NCBI RefSeq assembly: GCF_902635505.1 | Contig: NC_045429.1 | Location: forward strand, 433,345,669 to 433,409,668 | Reading direction: 5' to 3' | DNA from: Sarcophilus harrisii | Taxonomy: Eukaryota; Chordata; Mammalia; Dasyuromorphia; Dasyuridae | DNA: 64,000 bases | Shown: positions 1 through 11,649 of the stretch, in pieces | Numbering within the stretch: position 1 is the stretch's first letter | How the letters are laid out: every line of letters starts with the position of its first letter | Program-made: the position numbers and the translations under genes | Notes under the pieces: model-generated | Seen by the model: the letters and a program-made list of their open reading frames with translations, nothing else | What the model was told of the DNA's origin: nothing | The model's database searches: none

Positions 1-1429
1 GAGATATTTAGAAACAAAACTGACGTAAAAACATGATAGCAATCCATTAGGAAAAAAAAAGAAATTTGAGTTATTGCGATTAGACTATAAACTCCTTGAG
101 GACAAGCACTGTTTGATTTTTATCTTCATTTTTCCATCCCCATAGTTGGAACTTATGAAGGCTGGTTAATTGATTAGCTACACGCTACCAGGATAACAAA
201 ATTACAACTCTATCTTATTTCTACAACTTCATTTAGCTCTTTTGTTGATTATGATATAAAGGCTGCTGAAATTTCCTTCCTAAATAGTTTTCCTTAAAGT
301 TCACCTTAGTTTTGGTGAAATGGGGATAGGATTCCAACTCCCCCTATGGTAAACTCCTCCACCATTACAGCTAACATAATCTTAGGGTACTTTCTGGGAT
401 AAAAAGGGGTTAAGCAACTTGCCTAGGATGATAGGATCAAAATAGGTATGTTAGAGTCAGGATCAGTTGGGAGTTCAATCTCCCTATCCATTGTGCTTCA
501 CTGCCTCTCTGTAACTAGCTAGGCAGAGGAGAAAGTCTGTGGGGGAGGCTTTCTCCAAGGTAACCTTTGACTGATGGCTACTGTTCACCAGAAAATCACC
601 TAAACCTGAGATAAGCTTTACTATGGGGGACTTAGGAATTTTTTAATGGAAAAGTTCTCAGTCCCAAGATTTCATACATCATCATTTGTGTAGTGCCTCA
701 GAAATGTGGCTCTTTGAAGTAGAAGCCCCTTAGAGATTTTTCTTAGGAGAAAAATAACTCCAAAAAACTTCAAAAGAAGCCTGCCCAAACTCAGAAAGTT
801 ATGATTCCATGCCCTTCTTTCCCTTTCCCTTGAATAACTCCTGATAATCTAGCAAGTGAAGTATAAATCAAAGGATCATAGAGTGAAATCTTGAAGGCCC
901 TTTGAGGTCAACCAACCCAAGTCCTCTTTCTTCCATGAACTAGGGTCAAGAGAGAGGGAAGCGATTTACTTCATTTTACTCATTTATTTAGTGAAAGAGC
1001 TGGGGTTTGAATCCAGGACCTCTGATCCCAAGTTCGGTGGGGGTTTTAGAACTAGAAGTTACCTCCCCCAAGTAAAATATAAGACCTCTTATGTCTTCAA
1101 GATAAAGGATTTTTATTAATTTTCCCAAAGTGCTAGCAGCCAACAGCTCAACTTTCAACTCACATAAAGACCCCTCTCTGTCTTGTCTTTCACACTCCAA
1201 TAGTGACTCATTCCATGCTTTGAGATCCTTTGACAAAATCTGTGAAATCTGTGAACCTCCTAACACACATCCTTGCCTACATTTGCAATACCTTAGCCCA
1301 ACAATAATTCACAGGGTTGGGGGAGGGAGGAGCAGAGAATGGTTGGATTGCTTATTAAAAAAAAAAATAAAAAAAAGCAAAGGACAAGAACAGATTTTAA
1401 TGAAGAGGGCAGCCACAACTGAAAACACA

Positions 1430-1465
<36 letters not shown>

Positions 1466-2400
1466 CGCAAGACACCAGTAATGTTCACCATAGTGCCTGG
1501 CACATAGTAGGCACTATTAAGTGCCTATAAAAAAACTAAAGTTTATTGACTGACAGTTAACAAAACATTAAACTTTCAGTCCCAGATTGGATTAGTACCC
1601 TAGCTCGTAGCTGTGTAGTGTTCAGCAAGTTGATCTGGCATTCTCTGTACCTCAATTTCCTTATCAATATATTGAGATAATAGTAACATCCCTCAGAGGG
1701 TTCTTGATAAAATAAGAAAAAAGCAATATAGAAATTTCAACCTGTATAATTATTAAAAGGGGATTAGTAATACTTCACAAAGACCGTATGAAGAATGTTT
1801 TAGAGTATGCTATAAAGGTGAACTACTACTGTTCCCCACTACTAGGATAATAACCCATTGGAATTCCTTCTGACATAAAGTTCTTCAGATCCTTTGAATC
1901 TTTGGAAAAACTCAGCTTCAAAGCAAGCCAGGTGGCTGCCTCCTCTCTGGAAAATACCTCCTAAATGCCCCCAAACTCTCTAACTTTTTTATCTTCTTTC
2001 CTTAAAGGTTGTCTGATCTTAATCTGTCAAATCCACCCCCCCCCCTTTTCTGAGCAGCCCTTAAGTGTAGCTTGTCCAGAATGAAACATTCTCCAGTGGG
2101 GTAAACAGAGGCAGGCCCACAAAAGGAGAGAGGGGTTGGGGATTGGCTCGGAATCCCACAAAATTAGAGTGGAGTCGGGGCCCCACAGCAGACCGAAAGT
2201 TGTAATGGACAGGCCTACTTTAATGGATTTTCGATTTCACCCCAAACACCGCTAACATCTATTTTATTTCTGGAGATACATTTGCATGGAGGTTTCACTA
2301 AGTTGCTAATTACCCTACGGCTCAAAGAGCCTTAAATTCTCCAAGGGTGAAGGTTATCCTCTCAATTATTTAACCCAGCCTTAGCTGCAAAAAGCTGCAG
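1..2400. other. Intergenic, repeat-derived, no gene seen
   Basis: The stretch holds worn SINE/MIR-like pieces (about 300-520 and 860-1,040), a CA microsatellite (1,425-1,464), a LINE2/MIR-like tail at 1,490-1,560 (gcctggcacatagtaggc), and a C10 run at 2,036-2,045. Bases 2,200-2,420, next to miR-193a, show no repeat I recognise and could be conserved non-coding DNA. No coding exon is supported. Confidence 0.6.
1425..1464. repeat. (CA)n microsatellite
   Basis: About 40 bases of CA dinucleotide with one early interruption. Confidence 0.97.
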
Positions 2401-2548
2401 GTCTGACATTCCCTTAAGTCTTCTCTGTCCCACTCAGGCCTTAAGTGACAAGCAGCCACTTCGGATCCCCCGTTTATCCAGAGTTGGAGGCTTGACGTGG
2501 GAGAAAAAGAGGGGAGGGGAAGGAAAGGAGGAGAGGGGCGCAGGTCTT

Positions 2549-2636
2549 TGGGAACCGAGAACTGGGACTTTGTAGGCCAGTTGAATTGACATCCTCATCT
2601 CGCCCGCAAAGACCCAGTCCTCAACTCCCGTCCTCC
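2549..2636 (-). ncRNA. MIR193A: microRNA precursor miR-193a
   Basis: Read on the minus strand this is the miR-193a hairpin. The 5p arm lies at 2595-2616 (starts TGGGTCTTTGCGGG) and the 3p arm at 2561-2582 (starts AACTGGCCTACAAAG). Both arms match the mature human sequences as I remember them over their full 22 bases. A 12-base loop separates them, and only loop and flank bases differ from human. Mature miR-193a-3p is a post-transcriptional repressor loaded into Argonaute; its seed is ACTGGCC. The precursor sits about 250 bases downstream, in its own transcription direction, of a CpG island that probably holds its promoter. Its position beyond RAB11FIP4 and a tRNA-Thr gene fits the mammalian locus. 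The partner miR-365b precursor, about 15 kb further on in human, is not in the window. Confidence 0.97.
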
Positions 2637-3908
2637 CACGGAATCCAGGGATGCGAGGGGTGGGGATCGGAGTGCGATAGGCCGACTCCAGAAGAGGATC
2701 CGGGGTCTCCCTGGCCACGCTGACCTTTAAGCACCTTCTCGCTTCGTAGATATGCCGTTAAGCGCCCACTGTCCCGTTTTGCCCCGCCCCACCCCCACCC
2801 CCACTCCCACCTAAGACAATACGCCCAAGAAACTGGAAGAGGCCCGGGTCCTGCCATGCGGGACGCTCTCTAGGGACCCACAAAGCCCGGTCGTCAAAGG
2901 GTTAAGTTAGGATGACTACCGCTTTCCTCCGAGGCCGGGACACCCGGGACTTTCAAGTCGGGGGTCGCTCCCTCCAGGCTTGATCTCCCCCTCCCTGCGC
3001 GTCAGGGACAACGAGGGTCAAGAAAACAAGGACTTAGAGACCTCCACCCGGGGCGCAGTTCTCCCCGACCCTGCTTGTGCCCCAGGGCCTGCCCTCAGGA
3101 GTTAGCCAGGTGAGCAGCCCTCCGGGTTTCCAGAAACACCACGTGAAAGGAGATGGGGGGAGGGGAGGTGGACTGGAAACTTTGCAAGAAGGCGAGTGGG
3201 GGAAGGGGGAGAAAGATAAGGAAACTGCAGTTCGTGGCCGTGGGTTCCACTGGCCGAGGTCCGTACGGCCCTGTTACCTGCCCTGGGTTCCGGCGCTGAA
3301 CGCTTCGGTCAAGGTCGCCCCAGGTCCCGTCCCGTCCTGTCCCGTCGGACCCGGGCCCCTCTCCGGCGGGCCAGCCACCTCGTAGGCTGACTGACTGTCA
3401 GGCTGGGCTGGGAAGCGCACACGCAGGAGGGGGAGAGGAGAGGAGAGCAGGGGCTGCGCCCCTGCTCTCCGCCAGTGTCCAGTCCCGCGGCTCGGACCCT
3501 GGGCGCCAGCCTGTGAGTCCCCGCTGCTTTCGGCTCCCCGAGGGGCGCCGCCGCCCTGCTTCGGGGACGGCGCGTTAAGCGCCTCCTCCCCTGGGGTGGC
3601 CGGACCGAGTCCGGGATGGTGAAGAGGAAGGGAGAAGATGAAGATCTGGTGGGGGCGGGGGGAGCAGAAAAGGTCCCTCGAAAGTTTGGGGCTGGGCTGG
3701 GGGCCGGGCCGTTTGTTCTCCGCTCGGCCCCGGCGCGCTCTCCGCCCGTCGGGTCTCCTCTCCTCGTCCGGTGAGACGGACTCCACGTGCTAGTGACTCA
3801 CCGGGCTCCCGGAGCTCCTGCTCTCGCTCCGGACCCCGCTGACAACGCTGGCCGGCCCGCCCGCGCCTCCTCCCTGGCGGCTCTCGCCTGAGCTTCGCGA
3901 GCTCCGCC

Positions 3909-3985
3909 CTCCTCCTCCTCCTCCTCTTCTTCCTCCCCCTCCTCCTCCTCCTCCTCCTCTTCGCAGTCCTCCTCCTCCCCCCTCT
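3909..3985. repeat. (CCT)n / (CTT) low-complexity run
   Basis: Imperfect CCT repeats with interspersed CTT lie inside the CpG island. The complementary strand is a GGA-rich purine run, which gives false open frames of Glu/Arg repeats on the minus strand. Confidence 0.9.
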
Positions 3986-4162
3986 CCTCCGGGTCACTCC
4001 GCCCCAGTCTACACCCTCTGCTTCTCCTCTCTCCCCTCCTCCTGCCCCCCTGCCCCAGCCCACCCACACCTCTGTCGCCAGCTTCCCTCCACACCTCTGG
4101 TCCCGCTCCGCATCTCCAGTCCTGTGAGCTTGGGGCTGGGGGGGCTACGAAAGAGCCCCCTT

Positions 4163-4172
4163 CCCCCCCCCC

Positions 4173-4204
<32 letters not shown>
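4163..4204. repeat. Paired poly-C runs (C13 - GGGG - C25)
   Basis: Thirteen C, then four G, then twenty-five C (4,163-4,175 and 4,180-4,204). On the transcribed (minus) strand this reads as long G runs with strong quadruplex potential, close to the presumed miR-193a promoter. The exact run length may be a sequencing or assembly estimate. Confidence 0.9.
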
Positions 4205-5084
4205 ACTACTGCTAGAGTTAGCAGTGCAGGATTCCGCCGGGACAGGAAACGGGGAGACTTTTAAAGCTTCTCCAGTCCTGTTTTGCAGTAATTTTCCCTT
4301 ATTCCTCTCCGAACCGTCGTAGCCGCTCCGCTTTCGCGATCTATCTCCTTCGCCTCGGGCTCAGACGAAGGGACGGGCTCGGGGGGCCCCCTGCTGGACA
4401 ACAGCGCTCCTCCGGCTCTCTTCTGCCCTAATCCTGGCTCCCGGGCTTCTTCCCACCTGCCGCCCCCCTCTTCTTTTCAACAGCCCCGCAGCGTCCCGCC
4501 GGACTCTGGGGATGGGGGGATGGGCTTCCATGCTTTAGCTCTTCCCAGTCTCAATCTTCCCCTTCTCCTATTCACCCCCACGCTCCCCCTTTCCCCCCGC
4601 ATTGGGCTCTCCGCACCCTTAAACGTCAGGCTTCCTGGGAGACAGTTGTAGGGAATCCGTTCTTCCTAACGTCGGAGTCCGGGGCTGGGGCTTAGAACGG
4701 CTCCCAGTGAGCACAGCGACTGGCCGAAGGCCGAACTCTTGGAATTGGGAAGGTGTGAGCAAGGAACACGAGGTAGCCATCCTGGGCCTGGAGACGCTGC
4801 ACATATATATTCTAGTTTAATTTTCATGTCTCTGAACCCTAAGATGAGAAAAGCAGAGGGACAGACAGAGGGAGACACAGACAGAGATGGGGTGGGGTGA
4901 GAGGGACAGAGGGGACACTGGACTTGTCACCTGGAAACCCCAGTTTCAAATCCTCCTTCAGACCCTTACTTAGCTTTTTGAGTCTGGGCAAATCACTTAA
5001 CCTTTTCTGAGTTTTCTAATATCTGTAAAATGATAGTGTTGAACTGGATAACTCTTTAGGCTCCTTTAGACCTGAATTTATGAT

Positions 5085-5335
5085 GGATGGGAGGGAAGAA
5101 GGAGGAAGCAAAAGAGGGAAGGAAGGAAAAGAGAGAAGGAAAGGAGGAGAGAGGGCGGGAGGGGGAGAAGGAAGAAAAAGAGTGAAAGAAGAAAGGAAGG
5201 AAACAAAAGAAGGAAGGAAAAAGGAAAAGAAGGAAGAAAGCAAAAGGGAAGGAGGGAAAGAAAAGAGAAAGAAGGGAGGGAGGCAAAAAGGAAGAGAAAA
5301 ATAAAACGAGAAAAGAAAGAGAAAGAAAGGAAAGA
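5085..5335 (+). repeat. Polypurine GA-rich tract
   Basis: About 250 bases almost purely A and G on the plus strand, built from GGAA/GAAA/GGGA units. It creates false open frames on both strands (Lys/Glu/Arg-rich on plus, Phe/Ser/Pro/Leu-rich on minus). Confidence 0.95.
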
Positions 5336-6689
5336 AATCTAGTACCAGAGAAGAAGAAAGAAAAGAAATGAAAAGATTCACTAAGATTATTTGTGATACT
5401 GCATCTCTATAGAGATCCCCTGGAGTTCAGAGAATCCTCCCCTTTTGTTTCTCTTTTCAAATCTGACAGACTCTTGGTAGCTCTGAGACCCGACTGTACT
5501 AGGGATCCGATATCCTGGGGGGATAAAAGGACAAGGATGTAATGGACTTAGCCCAGCTCTGATCCAGAAAGAATCATGAAGAAGATTAAGATTTGGTCCC
5601 CTGGAGTAAGAAATCTCCCTGCTATCGTCCAGCCACATCAAAGGAACCCCATTGTTGGGGGGAGGGAGAGGGAAGGATGCCTAATCCCTTCAATGTATAA
5701 TCACAGCTACGAAAAAGAAAACTTGAGCAGCTTTGGAAAGTAGCGGGGGATGCAGCGATTCATAGCAGATAAATGAGCACGTCACCCACCTCAATTGGGC
5801 ATCTAATTAGTAACACACCAGGAAGTCAGGAGCACCTGGTCTGGGTTTCCCAAAGGAGTAAGAGGGAGACAAAGTCGCATAGGGTCATGGGATGTCAGCT
5901 GGAAGTACCTTAAGAAGCATTTCATCCAAGAGCCTCCCTTTTCAGAGAACCCTGAAGCTCAAGGGCTGAAAGTGATTGGCCCCCATCTGTCCTTGCGGGG
6001 TCAGGGGATACACCTTCTGCGAAAGGGAGCTCCCCGACTTTCGGAAACCACAACTGAATCGTAAATCCTGGGGGATTCTCCTTGATACTCCCCAGCCTCT
6101 GTTAGATGTGGGCAAAGCTGCCTTCTTAATTCCCTAACATTCTAGAAAAAATAAAACTTCCCATCCTCTATTATTCCCGAATTACCTTCTTGGTTTGCAA
6201 CTATCCTACACGAATCTGACAGATGCATCTTTTATTATAATCAGAAATCACAGATAAAATGACCCTTCTTGATTCTTTGTAGAGTTGGAGGTCGATGTGT
6301 GTGGAATAACGAATACATCATCAGACTTAGTTGATGTACTGTTGGTGTCCATAGACAAACATGGAAGAGACTTTTGAGGCGATCAAAGCAGATCCTCTGG
6401 TTTTACAGCTGGGATGAAATGACTTACCCAGTCACCCAAATAAGCATCAGACCTGAGATTTGAACTCTGGTGCCTTGACTCCAAATAAAGAACTAACCCT
6501 AGCTTTGTATTTTTGGCTATCCTGGGGGTTTTCCCTTCTCTTTAAAAAAAAAATCTTTGTTATAAGGGATGGCTCCTTGGGTAAGAGAAGAGGAATAGAT
6601 ATATTTGAAAGGATCTTAAAGGCCACCTCCTCCATTTAGGTCACAGAAATAATGTCCAGGGTGGGATTCCAGCTCCAAAGTCAGAGCTT

Positions 6690-6870
6690 CTTCCATACTG
6701 TCGATAAACATTAAATTGAAAAGAAATAAAATATCTATGGGACAAGGCAAATGTGAGAATTTGTTCTTCTTGACTATGAATATTTGTTATAAGCATGTTT
6801 TGTTTTCAGTTGGAGAAAGGTGAGAGGAAGAAAAAAATAGATTTTTGGTCACTAAAAAAAATCAAAGTTT
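6690..6870 (+). mobile_element. LINE (L1-like) 3' end fragment
   Basis: The text around 6,755-6,850 (cttgactatgaatatttgtt, then gtgagaggaagaaaaaaatag and an A-rich end) recurs at 30,965-31,065 and 50,915-51,015. Three independent copies of the same 3' end mark an interspersed LINE family. Only the tail is present. Confidence 0.65.
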
Positions 6871-7659
6871 TTATAAGCAGAGGAACTTATAAAGAATATG
6901 GAGCAAATAACAGCAACTATTCCTATTTCTCTAGCAATTTCCTCACAGGCAGGTAATCCAAATATTGTTACTCGGATTTTCTACCACTTGTGTCTTTTCA
7001 TGTAACTGCTAAGAGTTCATTCCAGTTCCTCATCTTAGGAAGTATTGTTTGCTGCACTGCCCATTTTCTCCTTAGCTCAGGCATATCCCCTTTCATCGCT
7101 CCCTCATACCTCCTAGTTTTCTGTTTTAATCATATTTCCTTACCCATTCTGGTGGTTTGGTTGTTAGTCCTGCCTCTCAGATTGTTGACTCAATTGGTGG
7201 CATCTAGGTCCAGTCTCACTTAAGGTACAGATGTATCTTTATTCATGTGTTCTACAAGCTCTCTCTCTGTCAATATCTCTTTGTCTCTGTCTTTGAATCT
7301 CTGTCTCTCTTATTTCCATCAAGTCTTTTTTTTTCTCATTTGCCTGCTGGGAACCTCAATTTTGATAAACTTACTCCTAGATATCAGATAATTGACATTC
7401 TCCCCCTTAAGCTGACCATCTGTCCAGTAGAGTGACTGCTGCATCAACAAAGGGATGATCTACATTTGGTCAATAACTCACTTTCAAAGATTTTTAGGTC
7501 CTCCAGTCAATCCTCTGAATGAGACATCAGAACTGTGTCAAGATGAGCTGTTTCAGTACAAAAGGATTTGTAGAGATTCAGTTAAAATTGTTCCTCAAAG
7601 AAATAAACAACTTAAAGGAATATACAGTGTTCATGGCTAGGCTGTGTCAGTAAGGAAAA

Positions 7660-8110
7660 AAAATCACAATATTCCCAATACTATACCAATCAAATAATTA
7701 TGGAAATGCTTTTATGGAACTTGATGAAAAAATAATATCTATAAAAACAAAAACAACAAGAACTATAATCTCAAGGAACTGATGAAAAGAAATAGCGATG
7801 AAGGGAGAATAGCACTTCCAGACTTCATAAAGTATTAGTAATCAAAACCATATGGTACTGGTTGAAAAACAGATAAATGGAATAGATGAAGGAGAATTAG
7901 AAATAACTTAGACCAATATCTTATACCGATTAATTCATTCTAAATGAACACTCAACCTAATTATTAATGAGAAAACTGTTGAAAAATTAGAAGAAAAACA
8001 GGTCATATATCTTTCATAGCTATAGATAGTAGATATATTCTTAACTGAATAAGAGATAGAGGTAATTACAAAAGATACAGTGGATATATAAAATTATATG
8101 ATTATATAAT
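7660..8110 (+). mobile_element. L1 ORF2 internal fragment (old)
   Basis: The segment resembles the L1 ORF2 stretch in which a long A-rich coding strand leads to cttccagacttcataaagtat and atcaaaaccatatggtactgg (about 7,815-7,861). Many stops and shifts are present, so it is an old, dead, 5'- and 3'-truncated copy. Confidence 0.6.
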
Positions 8111-8259
8111 ATTCAAAGGCTGCTACAGTATATCATTAATGTGACTAGGATAAGAAGGGAAGTGATCAAATAGGAAAAAGCAACTATAAAATTTCTCTGG
8201 TATTGATTTGGTATTCAAAATATAAAAATAATGCATGTATATGGAGATAAATATAGTCC

Positions 8260-8400
8260 CCCATTTTACATCTGATTCATTCATCCAGCATGCATTTAAG
8301 GACCTACTATGTGCCAGGAGGAGATACAAAGATAAAAGAAAAGTACATTTTAAAAACCCAACAGTATTTGCTCTCAAGTAGTTTACATTCTTCTGAAGAG
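8260..8400 (+). mobile_element. LINE2/CORE-SINE-like fragment
   Basis: It contains the common mammalian repeat motif catttaaggacctactatgt followed by gtgccagg, then ctcaagtagtttacattct. This is the 3' region shared by LINE2-type repeats. It is worn and non-coding. Confidence 0.6.
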
Positions 8401-8504
8401 AAATAAGGTGTACACAGAAAAATCAATATTATTGGGATTTTTGTTTGAACCTGTGATTTCATCAGTGCAAAGGACTCCCTCCACCAATCAACAACTGTAC
8501 TGCA

Positions 8505-8625
8505 GCTTAAGGTCAGAGAGTAATAACCCCTGAGTCATCATGGCTAGAAACATTTCTCTTCCCTCCCTCCCCCACAGATCTTCACATGGTCACTTGGATT
8601 AAAACCAGGCAGAAAGTACCATGGG
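8505..8625 (+). repeat. Unclassified repeat, copy 1 of a local pair
   Basis: Shares the ordered blocks agagtaa, gtcatcatggct, a C-rich run, ttccatg/ttcacatgg, and attaaaaccagg/cctgg + tagaaa/cagaaa with 9,893-10,010. I do not recognise the family. Confidence 0.5.
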
Positions 8626-9059
8626 ATGCTGTGACTTGCCTGGAATCCTCATCCTATGTGTCTCAGAGGTGGGGCTTAAACCTAGGTCTTTATGGCAACC
8701 ATTAGAAGTTTTAAAAATTACAGATGCTAAATACAAAACAACGGGGTGTTCGGGGGGAGAGATCAGGAAAGACTTCTTGAAAAATGTGGCTCTTGAACTA
8801 AAGTTTGAAGGAAGTTGGGAGTTTTGAGAGGTGGAGATGAGGGGGCATTCAAGATATAGGAAGGAGACAACCTGTGCAAATGCATAGAGATGGGAAACAG
8901 AATATTGTGTATTGTGTATTGTAGACACCAAGGTAGCCAATTTCATCAGAATTTAAAGTACAGGAAAGGAAGTAATGTACAGTGAGACTGAAGGGGCAGT
9001 TCTAGAGCAGCCTCCCTAGAGCTATTCCTCTCCTCCCCCACTACCACCTGCACTTATAT

Positions 9060-9185
9060 AGTCACTTTTTAATTTTATTTTATTCAGATATTTTTAATTT
9101 GTATATGTTTTAAATATATAATATAAAATATATTAATAATAAATATAAAAATAATATATTTATGATATTTTTACATATCTATTTA
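9060..9185. repeat. AT-rich low-complexity block
   Basis: Almost pure A/T, rich in TATA, AATA and TTTA words; no unit length is fixed. Confidence 0.9.
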
Positions 9186-9892
9186 GATACTTTGGCCTAA
9201 GAGAAGATGTTGCTATTGTTCTCAAGATTCTAGAGGTAAACTATAGGAATTACACTCCTACTTCAGTTGCTATTTAAACAATAGTCTTTCATAAATACAC
9301 ACAGAACCGTGGGTATAGTGAGCACTAGCAAAGCATAATAGCAGTGAGGCAGTCGTGGAGAGAACATGTGTAGCAAATGGCCGCCTCCCAACTTTAGTCT
9401 TTTATTTCCTTGTGGTGTCTTCATGAAACTCACTTTGAGGCATGGAGTCAGTGATTTGAAGAGCTATTCTAGTGCCAAACTGGGCTGATTCCTAGCAGAC
9501 TTGGCACCTCTGTTGGCTAATCCAGTGCTACTGGGTCAGATTGCTCCATTGCTATTGGTCCTCTCCCCAACTCCTGCCCAGGTGAAGACCTGACAATACT
9601 CCAAGGTCACTACCTGGGAGCATCTCAAGATTGCTGCTCAATCACCCATCAGAGAAACCAATAAAAAAGGAAGAGAATCAGCCATTCACTCATATTCACA
9701 ATAGCCAGGTGAGAGACAGGGAAGCCTTTTGCCCTACTAGACTCTAGGGAGGTGCCTCAAAGTATTTTTGCCTCCTCAGAGTTGCATAGGAGAGGAGAAT
9801 GAAGAAAGGGTGTGTTGCTCTTTTTGTATACCCACTGGGTTCCAGCTCAGAGACCCGAGCTACCAGTTCTTCCAGCTCTGCAGCCAACTTAT

Positions 9893-10010
9893 GTCATCAT
9901 AGAGTAACAAAACTCCTAAGTCATCATGGCTGGGAACCAACTTCCCCCAAGTTTCCATGTTGCTTGAATTAAAACCTGGTAGAAAATCCCCGATTATATT
10001 CCAAGGACTG
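9893..10010 (+). repeat. Unclassified repeat, copy 2 of a local pair
   Basis: Diverged relative of 8,505-8,625 in the same orientation, 1.4 kb away. The two copies suggest an interspersed family rather than coding sequence. Nothing recognised in 9,190-9,890 between the AT-rich block and this copy. Confidence 0.5.
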
Positions 10011-10309
10011 GTCATTCTACCCTCATTTTAGGAAGCCCAAAGCCAGGTCATGAAGACCTTTAAGTATCAAACAAGAGTTTGTATTTGGTCCTAAAGGTAA
10101 AAAGAAGCTATGACTGTTTCTGGAGCAGAGAAGTAATATAGTATCACTCTGATAAACCATGGGGAGGATGTGTCAGAGAGAAAAGAAGTGGAGACAAAAG
10201 ATTTTCATGAGAATCCAGTGAAATAATGTATTAAAAGTGATTTGTTAAACCTTGTAGTGCTACACAAAAGTCCATTAAAAAAATTCTTGCAAAGAAACGC
10301 CCCAAGGCC

Positions 10310-10760
10310 AGCAAAGTTATTTACCAATCATTGCCCTTTGGCATTTTAAATCCTTCACAATCTGGCTCCGATCTATCTTTCCAGTCCCATTTCAGGCCCT
10401 GCATTCCAACCAGACTGGCCCACTGGCCATTTCCAATCTGTGATATTCCAGATCCCACTTCTCCCTTACTTAACACAGGCTTGGGATATCCTTTCTCTTT
10501 CTAATCCTTAGCTCCTTTTACGGTGTCTCAACTCAAGTATCACCCCTTAGCAATATGAGACCTTTCTCAATTCCCCCCTCCCCATTTCCTAGTATTTCCC
10601 ATTGCCGAATATTTATTTTTACACATACTGTATCTTCTGAGTAGAATACAAGGTCCTTGAGGTAAGAGGTATTTTTAGCTTTGTCTTTATAAATGGAGTG
10701 CTTAGCACAGTGTCCAATGAATAGTAGATATTTTATAAAGACTTCTTGGATTGAATTCAG
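10310..10760 (+). mobile_element. LINE2 3' region
   Basis: The order of motifs follows mammalian LINE2: atccttcacaatctggctcc, cctttccag.cccatttcaggccctgcattccaac (split here), tcaactcaagtatcaccc, tccttgaggtaagaggt, then gtgcttagcacagtg and a short tail. Badly worn and non-coding. Confidence 0.75.
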
Positions 10761-10804
10761 CTGTCATCGTATTTGATTCCAATTATGGGATCCATATTTA
10801 AAGA

Positions 10805-10935
10805 TATATCTCTCTCTATACACATACATATATCCATATACACACATATATATGATAATATGTAAATATATAACATATACACAGCAGGATATATATATGT
10901 GTATGTATATATACACACACACACATATGTACATA
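10805..10935. repeat. TA/CA-rich microsatellite region
   Basis: Interrupted TA, CA and ATGT repeats over about 130 bases. Confidence 0.9.
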
Positions 10936-11165
10936 CACAGAAGTCTTCCTCTTGTATATTTGATTAATTCAATGAACATTTATTAAGGTCTTACAGTATG
11001 CCGGAGGAGGTAGAGCTACAGAGAGAACATTTCCTGCTCAGAAAGAATTTACATTCTACTCAAGGGAAAGAGCAAGTACATAGATCAGCAAATATGAAAT
11101 AAATACAAAATAACTAGCAGCTGGGAGGTCAGGATTATCTAACTGTAGGAAGTAGCTTTTGACGA

Positions 11166-11168
<3 letters not shown>

Positions 11169-11205
<37 letters not shown>
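11169..11205. repeat. (TG)n microsatellite
   Basis: About 37 bases of TG followed by TTTTG-type runs to about 11,256. Confidence 0.97.
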
Positions 11206-11208
<3 letters not shown>

Positions 11209-11348
11209 GTTTTGTTTTTAGTTTAGTTTAGTTTTTTGTTTTTTTTTTTGTTTTTTGGATGAGTTTTGAAAAAAGCTGGGAATTCTACAGGTGGAGGTAA
11301 GGAGTGAGTCAATTTCAGAGGCAACCCAAAATCCCATGTAAGGAATAA

Positions 11349-11422
11349 GCAGCTAGGTAGTATAGTGGATAGAGCACCAGCCCTGGCGTCAGGAGGACCT
11401 GATTCAAATCAGATCTCTGTGC
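11349..11422 (+). mobile_element. Marsupial tRNA-like SINE, truncated
   Basis: Starts with the head cagctaggtagtatagtgga and continues tagagcaccagccctgg, tcaggaggacctgattcaaat. The 3' part is missing. Confidence 0.85.
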
Positions 11423-11649
11423 TAAAATCTAGTTTGATTGTACCACAAAGTGTGTGAAAGCTGGGGGAGAAGACTTCAGCAAGATTGTGGTGGCCTTGAA
11501 ATGTTAAATATAGAAGCTTTTATTTTTTTCCTAGAATCAAAAGGTTTTTGGAGGAGGAGATTGATATGGTCAGATTGGTATTTCAGGGGTATCAATTCAG
11601 CACCTATTAGAAAGGAAAGATACTAGAAGCATTATCCACCCTCAGCATA

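Larger units (their letters stand above)
2860..4480. promoter_or_regulatory. CpG island, probable promoter of the miR-193a primary transcript
   Basis: G+C and CpG density rise sharply here against AT-rich flanks, with many CGs at about 3,240-3,560 and 3,700-3,900. The block lies directly upstream of miR-193a when read on the minus strand, where the primary transcript should start. In other mammals the miR-193a locus is known to be embedded in a CpG island whose methylation silences it. No TATA box or exact start site can be fixed by eye. The island also contains a CCT-rich run (3,909-3,985) and two long C runs (4,163-4,204). Open frames crossing it are composition artefacts. Confidence 0.7.
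4600..7650. other. Intergenic, no gene seen
   Basis: Apart from the purine tract (about 5,085-5,335) and a LINE 3' end (about 6,690-6,870), this stretch shows worn SINE-like fragments (about 4,920-5,070 and 6,380-6,490) and unassigned unique sequence. No exon with supporting splice sites and a recognisable protein was found. Confidence 0.55.

Noticed and set aside
1-2500. Possible miR-365b precursor next to miR-193a
   Set aside because: No match to its mature sequence; in human it lies about 15 kb further on, so it would be outside the window.
3575-4094. Arg/Glu-rich open frames on minus over 3,575-4,094
   Set aside because: They come from the CCT/GGA run and GC content of the CpG island, not from a gene.
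5080-5381. Lys/Glu-rich (plus) and Phe/Ser/Leu-rich (minus) open frames
   Set aside because: Products of the polypurine tract only.
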